A stretch of DNA of 41,657 bases from an uncultured Synergistales bacterium (GTDB lineage Bacteria; Synergistota; Synergistia; Synergistales; Aminobacteriaceae). The notes beneath the pieces were generated by a model, which saw only the letters and a list, made by a program, of their open reading frames with translations, was not told the DNA's origin and did no database searches. The translations under genes were made by a program, and so were the position numbers. This document shows, piece after piece, positions 19,425 to 28,520 of the stretch. The stretch spans positions 1 through 41,657 of the forward strand of contig CAJOEW010000012.1 in assembly GCA_905233525.1 (NCBI GenBank). Reading direction: 5' to 3'. How positions within the stretch are numbered: the stretch's first letter is position 1; the number at the start of each line of letters is the position of its first letter.

Positions 19425-22370
19425 TTGAAGCGCATTATCAATTTATTTGTTTGTTTAATGATTCTTTCAAGTACTGCGGCTTATGGTGCTAAAGTTGAAG
19501 TTACGACGACGCGCCGATTATTGCCGACGATGGTTTATTTGATCGGTACATATGACTCTGAAGGGAATCCCGATGTATGTATAGTCGATCGAGGAGGAAT
19601 TCTTGAGACCTCAACACCGTTGAAATATTACATATCGTTAAAGGACTCCCGCCAAACGACCAAAAATATTTTAGCGAATAAGTCTTTTACGATTAACATT
19701 CCTAATTCAGGTATTCTCGCTCAAATGGATTATATGGGACAAGTTCATGCTGACAGCGGCGACGCGTATTTTAATAAGCTCGGTGTTACAGGTTTGAATT
19801 ATGCTAAAGCTGAAGGATCCGGCGATATAAGCGTTAATGCTCCGATTTTAACTGATTGCAATATCGTTTATGAATGCGTTTTAGCAACCGATGAGCCTTA
19901 TACATTTGATGACTCTGATTATAAAATGTACGCTGCAAATATTGTAAGGACTCATGTAAAACCGGCCATAATGACAGATTCTGAAGCTGTTCCCGGTGTT
20001 GGAAATGTCAGTATCAAGAGCGCGGATATAATTTTCTTTTCAGGTGCGGGCGGAGATCTTGCAGGTTATTATAAAGCTAATGCTACAGGTTTAGCGCGTT
20101 ACAGCACTTGGAAAGAAGAATACTCAGATGAAGACGTTGCAGGACTGTTAACAGCTCCAGGCTCAAGCGGAAGCAGAGGCAGAAGCAGCAGCGGCGAAAC
20201 ACCTTCACAAGAACTTTACGAAGGCTTTGCTACAGTTTTAGGCGGATTGCATTTTTTGCCGGCTCCTGTAATGGTTTTGGGAGCATATACAAACGCAGGT
20301 AAAGCTACTAAGACAAAACCGAATTTTGCAACGTATCACAGAGGCGGCTTACTTGTGACAGGCGACGCTACGTATATTGGAATCGGTATCAAAGGCTCGA
20401 CCAGCTGGACTCGTGAATGCGTCTTATCAAATGATGGTTACGCTTCTATTTCGATTCCGTCAGTGGAATATTTACCGGAAGCCGATTTAGTAGGAACTTA
20501 TTCAGGAAGACCGTTATCAGGCGATGGATCTTTTGTCGTATCAACTGATGAAGAAGGCTATCAGGATAAAACAGCGCCATGTGTTGCAAAAGGCCGTATA
20601 ACTCTTGATACAACTTATGAAGCGCCAATGATTAACCAATTTCCGATTAACTTTATATGCAAGCACGTTAAAGATATAGTCGTGGCAGATGACACAAGCG
20701 CAAAATTGATGGTGTTCAAAGTTTTAAAAACGTTCGTTGATGAAAATTACATATCTGAAAACGGCGATAACGCTAAAATAAATCCGATCGTAGGAACTGA
20801 CACTGACACGGCGTTAACATTTTTTGCTCATCCTACACACGGCTATTTCTCGTACGGTGATTTCTTAGGCAAATCCGGTTTAAGCACGTCAAAATATCAG
20901 ACAAGCTCAACAGCTACGAGTTTCATAATCAATGATGATAATAACAAGGCTGAATTGATTTTCTTGCTGACTCCTGAAGGCTCAAACGCTGATGTTGATC
21001 AGACAATGCAGGAAAATAAATTTATCGGCGCTGTTAATCATACAACGATTTCAAGCAATACAACCGAAAATTATACAGACGACGGAGTATCAGGCGCAGG
21101 CTTTAAACTTAATATTACGCTGGATGGTATTCCGTCCGGCTATTCTGGAATTATCGGTATAAATAAAGTCTGTTATCTCACTGAAGAAAATTTAGGCGAG
21201 TTGTTTCCATATACTTACGCTGCATTCAATAAAGCTGCAGATATCGAAGGAGCACCAGGCTGGAAAGAAACAACAAGCGCAGATTTTAAAGCGGCAGGGC
21301 TTTCTGTTTGGGCAATGTCGTCCGATTCAACGCCGGCTTACGAAATAACGCCATATATCTCTGCAGGTGTATATATATCAGACGACAGCACAATGATTTT
21401 ATCTTATGGAACAGTCTTAATCGACGGTGCAATTGATGAAAACGAAGGAAAAGTTTACGCAATTAACCCTGAAGAAGGCGGAGAAGGTACAATGCATGAC
21501 GGTTCAGCCGATGGAAAAATCGCTGCTACATGGTTTGTAAAGGCTGTAAAGTCGGAAGTTAAGGCAATTCCTGAGGAGGATAATAAAGCTGAATTATCTT
21601 TTGTGATTACGCCGGCTGAACTTGATGACACTACAGCAAAAGAAAGCCTTGAGACTCATAAAATAAAATTCGTTACAGAAGAAAATATAGGCTCAGGCGC
21701 AAAAAGTGAGATCCGCGAAATTACAAACGATGATCAAATTGAAAACGGCGGTTTTAAAATGTCGATACCAATAAATTCAAAAGACTTCGACGAAACTTAC
21801 AGACCTGCGCTCGGAATTCAAAAAATGTTTGTATTTACGGCTGATAATATCGGTTCTGAAAGATATAACGCTTTGAAAAATGCTATAGCCTCACTCGAAA
21901 AAAAGAGCAACGGATTTTTAGCTGAACGTCCGTCAACAACAGTTTTAACAAACAGCGGTATTCATATTTTTGCAAGTTATCCCGAGAATGCTACAAGCTC
22001 ATCAGCTAGAGTAGCAGGCGTAAGCGATACGGATATCAGCGATCAAATCGATTTTAATTTAATGCAAAGCGATGATAGCTCTATTGTTATGGGTTATGGC
22101 GCAATAATCGTAGACCGTGCTTTAACAGCGAATGAAGGCGGAGAATATGAAACCTCTCAAGAAACAACAAGAGTAACAAGCGACGGAGCTTCGGATTATG
22201 TTTTAACAGCTGAATGGTATATGACAGCATCAGATGTAATCTATGACGAAGATGAAGACACCACAGAAGCAGGACAAATCCAAGGCCCAGGCAGTTCTTC
22301 AGGAGGCTGTGCTGTGTATTCATGGCCGCTTATGATTTTTGCAGCACTCGCAATTAAAAAGAGACGTTAA
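19425..22370 (+). CDS. Secreted, C-terminally anchored protein: two flavin-reductase-like split-barrel domains + two copies of an unrecognised ~200-aa domain + Synergist-CTERM-like tail
   Basis: SD aaggagg 7 nt before TTG; signal peptide MKRIINLFVCLMILSSTAAYG; LLPTMVYLIGTYDSEGNPDVCIVDRGG and LPAPVMVLGAYTNAGKATKTKPNFATYHRGG; C-terminus SSGGCAVYSWPLMIFAALAIKKRR. Confidence 0.8.
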   Translation: MKRIINLFVCLMILSSTAAYGAKVEVTTTRRLLPTMVYLIGTYDSEGNPDVCIVDRGGILETSTPLKYYISLKDSRQTTKNILANKSFTINIPNSGILAQMDYMGQVHADSGDAYFNKLGVTGLNYAKAEGSGDISVNAPILTDCNIVYECVLATDEPYTFDDSDYKMYAANIVRTHVKPAIMTDSEAVPGVGNVSIKSADIIFFSGAGGDLAGYYKANATGLARYSTWKEEYSDEDVAGLLTAPGSSGSRGRSSSGETPSQELYEGFATVLGGLHFLPAPVMVLGAYTNAGKATKTKPNFATYHRGGLLVTGDATYIGIGIKGSTSWTRECVLSNDGYASISIPSVEYLPEADLVGTYSGRPLSGDGSFVVSTDEEGYQDKTAPCVAKGRITLDTTYEAPMINQFPINFICKHVKDIVVADDTSAKLMVFKVLKTFVDENYISENGDNAKINPIVGTDTDTALTFFAHPTHGYFSYGDFLGKSGLSTSKYQTSSTATSFIINDDNNKAELIFLLTPEGSNADVDQTMQENKFIGAVNHTTISSNTTENYTDDGVSGAGFKLNITLDGIPSGYSGIIGINKVCYLTEENLGELFPYTYAAFNKAADIEGAPGWKETTSADFKAAGLSVWAMSSDSTPAYEITPYISAGVYISDDSTMILSYGTVLIDGAIDENEGKVYAINPEEGGEGTMHDGSADGKIAATWFVKAVKSEVKAIPEEDNKAELSFVITPAELDDTTAKESLETHKIKFVTEENIGSGAKSEIREITNDDQIENGGFKMSIPINSKDFDETYRPALGIQKMFVFTADNIGSERYNALKNAIASLEKKSNGFLAERPSTTVLTNSGIHIFASYPENATSSSARVAGVSDTDISDQIDFNLMQSDDSSIVMGYGAIIVDRALTANEGGEYETSQETTRVTSDGASDYVLTAEWYMTASDVIYDEDEDTTEAGQIQGPGSSSGGCAVYSWPLMIFAALAIKKRR

Positions 22371-22417
22371 AAATTTTCATCACACCTTTCAAAAATATAA
22401 CGGCATAAAATTTTTAT

Positions 22418-22473
22418 AAGGCAGTTCTTGAATTCTTGAATTATATTTTTACAAGATCATAGCTGCCTTTTTT
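22418..22473. terminator. Long hairpin terminator between convergent genes
   Basis: AAGGCAG … GCTGCCTTTTTT. Confidence 0.6.
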
Positions 22474-22478
22474 GTTGA

Positions 22479-24215
22479 TTAACGGATTTTATATAATTCA
22501 GCGTATAAACCTCCGGCGGATAATAATTCCTCGTGCGTGCCTTCCTGGATAATTCGTCCGCTGTCAATAACTAGAATGCGATCGGCTTCCTTTATGGTTG
22601 ATAATCTGTGAGCAATTATAAAAGATGTACGGCCTGCCATTGCTTGATTGATTGCTTTTTGAACTTGACGCTCTACAGCCGCATCGAGTGAGCTTGTTGC
22701 TTCGTCCAGTATTAAAATTTTAGGATCTCTAATGATCGCGCGCGCTATTGCAATTCTTTGACGCTGTCCTCCTGATAATGTCACGCCGCGCTCGCCGATC
22801 TCTGTGTTATATTTTTCAGGCAGGCTCTCAATAAATTCCCGTATGTCAGCCGTTTCCGCCGCTTGAATAATTTTTGACATACCGCAATCGTCAAGACCAT
22901 ATGAAATATTAAATGATATGCTGCCCTTCATTAAAATACATTCCTGCGGAACAATACCTATTTGACGGCGTAAAGACTTTAAATCAAATTCGCGAACGTC
23001 ATGGCCGTCAATTAACACGCGTCCGGAATTTGGAGTATAAAAGCCCGGAATGAGATCCGCTATTGTTGATTTCCCTGAGCCTGTCGGACCGACTAACGCA
23101 ATTTTTTCACCGGTTGAAACATTTATATTTATTCCGTGTAAAATTTCTTGGCCTGATTCGTATTCAAATCTGACGTTATCAAATTTTACATTACCTGCAA
23201 TTTTAAATGCCGTTCTGATTTTTGCGTGTTCGTCTGTTTCGATCGGCATGTCTAAAATTTCAAATATACGATCGGCTGCTGCTAAACCTGTCTGCAAATT
23301 GCTCATTTGATTCATTACAGTTCTTATAGGCTGAACCATAAAGGCTATATAACCAATAAATGACACAAGCTCGCCGGGCGTTAATGTTCCGTCAATGACA
23401 TTTGAACCTCCAAGCCAAAATACTACCGCTAACGCACATATTAAAAATACTTCGATCACACCGGCGAAAATTCCCTGGATTGATACAGAATGCAACAGCG
23501 CTCCGTAATTTTTATCGTTGGCGATTCTGAAACGCTCTAATTCTAAATCTTCAGTGGCAAATGATCTCACAACTCTTATCGCTGAAAAAGCTTCTTGTGC
23601 TGTCGCTGTGATGTCCGCTAAATTTTCCTGAACACGATGGCCGGCTTTACGTAACTTGTCAGAAGCTACAGATAACATTAACGCAACAACAGGTAATATT
23701 AAAATTATCAGGCTCGTTAATTTCCAGTTGATATAAAAAATAAATGCGAACATCCCTAAAAACGTAAGAAAGTTAAAAGCAAGATCAACAAGCGCACTTG
23801 AAACTAACGTCTGTAAAATTGAAACGTCATTTGTAATTCTGCTCATCAATTCACCGATTCTGGAAGCGTAAATTTTTTTGAGCGAGATCCTTTGCATGTG
23901 ATCATATAATTCTATTCGGATATCTTTAACAACACTTTGACCGGCTTCGTTCATCAAATATTTCTGCCAGTAAGTTGTTACAGCTTTGAGACCAAATATA
24001 ATTATTATTGACGCGCATATGATATTTAACATAAAAGTATTTTTTGAGATCAATACATCATCAACAACGCTTTTAAATAACCACGGCGGCAATACGTTCA
24101 AACCTGATGACAACAGCATAAAAATTACAGCGCCGAATAATTTTCCTTTATGTCTTGCCGTGTATTTGAATAATCTTTTAACGGGTGAATTATTATTTTT
24201 TTTCTTCATGTTCAA
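22479..24215 (-). CDS. MsbA-like ABC exporter (TM + NBD fusion)
   Basis: Walker A GPTGSGKST, signature LSGGQRQRIAIARAI, Walker B ILILDEATSSLD; six-TM N-terminus. Confidence 0.95.
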   Translation of the reverse strand: MNMKKKNNNSPVKRLFKYTARHKGKLFGAVIFMLLSSGLNVLPPWLFKSVVDDVLISKNTFMLNIICASIIIIFGLKAVTTYWQKYLMNEAGQSVVKDIRIELYDHMQRISLKKIYASRIGELMSRITNDVSILQTLVSSALVDLAFNFLTFLGMFAFIFYINWKLTSLIILILPVVALMLSVASDKLRKAGHRVQENLADITATAQEAFSAIRVVRSFATEDLELERFRIANDKNYGALLHSVSIQGIFAGVIEVFLICALAVVFWLGGSNVIDGTLTPGELVSFIGYIAFMVQPIRTVMNQMSNLQTGLAAADRIFEILDMPIETDEHAKIRTAFKIAGNVKFDNVRFEYESGQEILHGININVSTGEKIALVGPTGSGKSTIADLIPGFYTPNSGRVLIDGHDVREFDLKSLRRQIGIVPQECILMKGSISFNISYGLDDCGMSKIIQAAETADIREFIESLPEKYNTEIGERGVTLSGGQRQRIAIARAIIRDPKILILDEATSSLDAAVERQVQKAINQAMAGRTSFIIAHRLSTIKEADRILVIDSGRIIQEGTHEELLSAGGLYAELYKIR

Positions 24216-24228
24216 ATTTTTGTAAATA

Positions 24229-25326
24229 TTATTTAGCTGAGATGATATCGCACAATTTTGAAGCGGCTCCTTTTTTCCCTGACAGGCTTAATAATTCCGC
24301 GCGAGTCTTCTCAAGTTGTTCAGGATTCCTTAAATCTTCATACATAGCTTCAGCAGCATCCTCAGGCGTAATATCTCCGTACATCTCATTTAAAACTTTA
24401 TGGCGTGAAATTCTATTAGGTAACGACATAACGCCTCCCCATCGTTTTAACTTCTTCATGAGTGCAAATTTTTTTATTCTGCTTCCTATAAACGGCAAAT
24501 TCGATAAAAAATGAGCAACGCCTCCGACCGGAATAAGACTTATAAATTTTTCAGGCGCAACAACAAGACCAGGTAATCCGCAGTGCATAAGCTCAAAATT
24601 ATTTGTACCTGGCTGTGTTAAAGCGTAATCAGCATTCAACATCGCAGCACCGGCTCCGCATTTAATAGGATTCAATCCGGCTTTATCCCATTCCTGAAAT
24701 TCGCTGGCCGGCATAAATTGAGAGAATAATGTTCTGATTCTGACCGACGGCATTTTTTCAAGAATACATTTACGAACTTCTGACAGCCATTCTAAAGCGG
24801 CCGAACGTATTAAAGGTCTTGTACCCGGAAAAAATAACACCCTCGGCGAATCTTCAAGTTTAGGCCAATTCCATGATTGAAGCTGAACAGGAGTTTGATC
24901 AAGTTCTAAAGCGTCCTTAACAAGATCTCCGATCGCTTCTGCATTTGGAATCTTGCGAGCCTGTTTTGTAAAAGCTGTTAAAATTTTTGCGCCGGCCGGA
25001 AATTTTCTAGCTCCATATGTATAACAGGTTAAAGGCGCGTGCGCTGATTTTGATAATCTAGCTCCGAATAACATATCTCCGCCGAGCTGTATTACATGAT
25101 CAGTTTTCTCGCTTGCCATGTCGTGCCATATCCTAGCAGCGTTTGAAGGTCCTTCGAGTTTATCAACGCCCAATAACGACGCGGCCTCACGTTCATAACC
25201 TGATGAAAATTGACACGGCAGCAGCCACAACGAAACAATATGGCCTCTCTTGCGAAGCTCCATAACTACAGGGCGCGCCCATCCCCATAATTCGCCGGGA
25301 CCGTTCGTTAAAATGCTGACGCGCAA
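24229..25326 (-). CDS. Lipid-A-disaccharide synthase-related glycosyltransferase (LpxB-like)
   Basis: MRVSILTNGPGELWGWARPVVMELRKRGH…GGDMLFGARL…ALTQPGTNNFELMHCGLPGLVVAP. Confidence 0.75.
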   Translation of the reverse strand: MRVSILTNGPGELWGWARPVVMELRKRGHIVSLWLLPCQFSSGYEREAASLLGVDKLEGPSNAARIWHDMASEKTDHVIQLGGDMLFGARLSKSAHAPLTCYTYGARKFPAGAKILTAFTKQARKIPNAEAIGDLVKDALELDQTPVQLQSWNWPKLEDSPRVLFFPGTRPLIRSAALEWLSEVRKCILEKMPSVRIRTLFSQFMPASEFQEWDKAGLNPIKCGAGAAMLNADYALTQPGTNNFELMHCGLPGLVVAPEKFISLIPVGGVAHFLSNLPFIGSRIKKFALMKKLKRWGGVMSLPNRISRHKVLNEMYGDITPEDAAEAMYEDLRNPEQLEKTRAELLSLSGKKGAASKLCDIISAK

Positions 25327-25331
25327 AATTA

Positions 25332-26246
25332 TTACGCCTCCTTCTCTCCGTTCAACATGTCTATATTAACTTTCATAACGTGTAACATTCTGGACATATT
25401 CTTCATAATTTCGATCGAGTTTGAAGCGTTGAGTGTGATAAATTTTTCAAATTCGCTCCTTCCGATTCTAAGCACTAACAAATCACTGAAAGCTACCACT
25501 GTATAAATTTCCGGTTCGTCCGTTAACAATGAATATTCGCCGAATGTATTACCGTCTTTGAGATTGCCGATCACAAGCTCTTCATCAGTGCCGTAATTAA
25601 AATAACAAACAGCATTACCTGAAACGATTTTATACATGTCCTTGTTAACTTCGCCTTGACGTAAAACGACTTCATCTGCTGAAAATTTCAACATCTTTGG
25701 CTTCTCGACGTTCATTGTAAAATTATTAACGTCGTCTTCTTTTATCTGATCAAGAAATAACGAAGCATATACAAGCCGTGAATCACAATTATCGCCGATT
25801 ATAAATGACCTGCAAAAATTTACATCAGAGCTTGATAAAATCAACATGATATTACTTTCGCGGCCTTCCTTTTCTGCGAATGACTTTAAAGAACTCGTAA
25901 AAGCTAAATTGCGATCGCTCAAATTCGTAAAATTATCAAGTACTACGATTATGCGTTTGCCGTTTGATTTTTCAGATACGTACGATAATGCAGTCTTCCA
26001 AAATTGAAACGGCGTTTTATCTTCGTCGTTATAATGCTTACGCACCATTATGGAGAAGTTCAGCAAATTTTTTAAGCCGCTTTCATACGAGGCCATAAAG
26101 AAAATATTTTCCCTGCGTTTGCAAAATTCTTCGACTAGTGCAGTTTTTCCTACACCTCTAGCACCGCTGACTATTACAACCTGAAAGCCGCTTTGATTAT
26201 AAATTCTTTCGAGCGTTTCTAATTCTTTGTCGCGTCCTACAAACAT
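25332..26246 (-). CDS. P-loop ATPase + cyclic-nucleotide-binding-like domain protein, paralogue 1
   Basis: MFVGRDKELETLERIY…GARGVGKTALVEEFC; C-term LRQGEVNKDMYKIVSGNAVCYFNYGTDEELVIGNLKDGNTFGEYSLL; ATG at 26246 matches the N-termini of the paralogues. Confidence 0.85.
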   Translation of the reverse strand: MFVGRDKELETLERIYNQSGFQVVIVSGARGVGKTALVEEFCKRRENIFFMASYESGLKNLLNFSIMVRKHYNDEDKTPFQFWKTALSYVSEKSNGKRIIVVLDNFTNLSDRNLAFTSSLKSFAEKEGRESNIMLILSSSDVNFCRSFIIGDNCDSRLVYASLFLDQIKEDDVNNFTMNVEKPKMLKFSADEVVLRQGEVNKDMYKIVSGNAVCYFNYGTDEELVIGNLKDGNTFGEYSLLTDEPEIYTVVAFSDLLVLRIGRSEFEKFITLNASNSIEIMKNMSRMLHVMKVNIDMLNGEKEA

Positions 26247-26360
26247 GATATTAAATAAAAGTCCTCCGTGCGTGAAAAATTTTTTTATATCCGGCGTAAT
26301 AATAACAAATTTTAAAAACACGGACGCATAAAAAAATTAACGCTCAAAAATTATGCAGGC

Positions 26361-27308
26361 TCAATCAATTTTTTCAGGCAAATTTTCCGACGCTGATATA
26401 TCTTCGTATAAAATTTCCGTGTTGATTTTCATAACGTTTAGCATTTTTGCCATATGGCTCATAATATCTTTAAAGTTCGATGAATCCATTGATACAAATT
26501 TTTCAATCTCGCTCCAGCTCACACGAAGTAATAATAATTCACTCTCAGCAACTACCGTATAAATTCCAGGTTTGCCCGTCAATAATGAATACTCGCCGAA
26601 CATATTGCCCTCTTTGAGTCCTCCGACTACCAGTTCTCTGTCAGTGCCGTAATTAAAATAATAAACAGCATGGCCTGAAATAATTTTATAAATATCTTTG
26701 TTAATTTCGCCTTCACGTAAAACGATCTCATCTTCGGAAAATCTGATTATATTCGCTTTATCAACGTTCATTAACAATTTTTGTATGTCTTCGTCTGAAA
26801 CTTTATCAATAAAAATTGCTGCGTATATTCTTTTTGCGATGATGTCATTACTATTGATCAGGCTGTTATATAAATGCTCGTCATTTGTCGAAATAATTAA
26901 CATCATATTATTCATTATCAATTCTTGTTCCGGGATCTCCTGCAAATATTTTATTATTAACAGGCTTTTTTCCGTCGCGTTCGATAAATTGTCGATTACC
27001 AAAATTATGCGCTTGTCCTTATTTTTTTCGTATAAATAAGAAAATGCAATCTTCCAAAACGGGAATGTAAACTGGCTCGTGTCTTCGTCATTGAAATATT
27101 CTCGAATCATACGCGATAAGTTAGGCAGATTTGTTCGAGCTTCGTATTCTGAAGCCGTGAAAAAAATATTACGCTTATGTTTGCAGAATTCTTCAAGTAA
27201 CGTGGTTTTGCCAACGCCTTTTTTACCGCCTAACAATACAATGTGAAGGCCGTCTTGTTTATAAATTCTTTCAAGCTTTTCAATTTCTTTATCACGCCCG
27301 ACAAACAT
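26361..27308 (-). CDS. P-loop ATPase + cyclic-nucleotide-binding-like domain protein, paralogue 2
   Basis: GGKKGVGKTTLLEEFC; LREGEINKDIYKIISGHAVYYFNYGTDRELVVGGLKEGNMFGEYSLLTGKPGIYTVVA. Confidence 0.88.
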   Translation of the reverse strand: MFVGRDKEIEKLERIYKQDGLHIVLLGGKKGVGKTTLLEEFCKHKRNIFFTASEYEARTNLPNLSRMIREYFNDEDTSQFTFPFWKIAFSYLYEKNKDKRIILVIDNLSNATEKSLLIIKYLQEIPEQELIMNNMMLIISTNDEHLYNSLINSNDIIAKRIYAAIFIDKVSDEDIQKLLMNVDKANIIRFSEDEIVLREGEINKDIYKIISGHAVYYFNYGTDRELVVGGLKEGNMFGEYSLLTGKPGIYTVVAESELLLLRVSWSEIEKFVSMDSSNFKDIMSHMAKMLNVMKINTEILYEDISASENLPEKID

Positions 27309-27387
27309 GATTAAAAAAATTCCTCCTGTTAATAAAATTTTTTAAGTTCCGGCGTTAATAATAACAAACTTTCAAACGTGAACGCAT

Positions 27388-27424
27388 AAAAAAAAATCCC
27401 TGCCTGATATTTCACAGACAGGGC
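27388..27424 (-). terminator. Terminator after paralogue 3
   Basis: Minus strand CCCTGtCTG…CAGgCAGGGATTTTTTTTT. Confidence 0.7.
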
Positions 27425-27446
27425 GGTAATAAAATTTAAGGATTGA

Positions 27447-28373
27447 TTATTTCGTACTTGTTTGATCTCCGCTTAACATATCCATGCCGACTTTCATAAC
27501 GTTTAAGATTTTGGCCATGTTATGCATTATTTCAGTAAAGTTCGAGGCGTTGATCGTGATGAATCTTTCAAGTTCGGTGCGGCTGATTCTTAACACAAGC
27601 AATTCACTGAAAGCAACTACCGTATAAATTCCAGGTTTGCCCGTTAATAATGAATACTCGCCGAATGTATTGCCGTCTCTTAATCCTCCGATGACTAATT
27701 CTTTATCAGTGCCGTAATTAAAATAGTAAACAGCATGGCCTGAAATAATTTTATACATGTCGTTATTTATTTCGCCTTCACGTAAAACGATCTCATCTTC
27801 AGAAAATCTTAACATCTTCGCTTTATCAGTGTTCATTAAAAGTTTCTGAACGTCCTCTTCAGGAACGGTATTTATAAAAATCGAAGCATATATACGCCGC
27901 GATAAAGCATCGTCGCCTATGAGAATATTATTATAAAAATTTATATCATTCGTCGATAATATCAGCATTATATTATTATTTAATAATTCCTGTTCGACGG
28001 CGTGCTGTAAATATTTTATGATCGTGAAAACTTTTTCATTTCTGCTTGATAAATTATCCAGTACTATTATTACGCGCTTACCTTTTGATTTTTGTGATAT
28101 ATATTCGAGAGCTGATTTCCAGAAAGGAAAACTGAAGGGCGTTCTATCAATGTCATTGAAGTGCGAGCGGATCATAATTGAGAAGTTTGATAAATTCATG
28201 CGTCCGTTTCGTTCTGAGCCAATAAAAAAAATACTGTCTTTGCGTTTACAAAATTCTTCAAGTAACGTAGTTTTGCCCACACCTTTTTTACCGCCAATTA
28301 GAACGACATGAAATCCGCTTTGTTTATGAATCCTGTCGAGATATTCCAGTTCTTTCTCTCGTCCGATGAACAT
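27447..28373 (-). CDS. P-loop ATPase + cyclic-nucleotide-binding-like domain protein, paralogue 3
   Basis: MFIGREKELEYLDRIHKQSGFHVVLIGGKKGVGKTTLLEEFC; NNDMYKIISGHAVYYFNYGTDKELVIGGLRDGNTFGEYSLL. Confidence 0.88.
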   Translation of the reverse strand: MFIGREKELEYLDRIHKQSGFHVVLIGGKKGVGKTTLLEEFCKRKDSIFFIGSERNGRMNLSNFSIMIRSHFNDIDRTPFSFPFWKSALEYISQKSKGKRVIIVLDNLSSRNEKVFTIIKYLQHAVEQELLNNNIMLILSTNDINFYNNILIGDDALSRRIYASIFINTVPEEDVQKLLMNTDKAKMLRFSEDEIVLREGEINNDMYKIISGHAVYYFNYGTDKELVIGGLRDGNTFGEYSLLTGKPGIYTVVAFSELLVLRISRTELERFITINASNFTEIMHNMAKILNVMKVGMDMLSGDQTSTK

Positions 28374-28520
28374 GTTATATCAAAGTCCTCCTTATCCAGA
28401 AAAAATTTTCTTTAAATTCTGCGTCATGATAACAAAAATTTCAAGACACATGACACTAAAAATTTTTTGAAGTCTATTGTAAAATTTCCGGCCAAAAATC
28501 ATAAGGAGGTATAAAAAATA

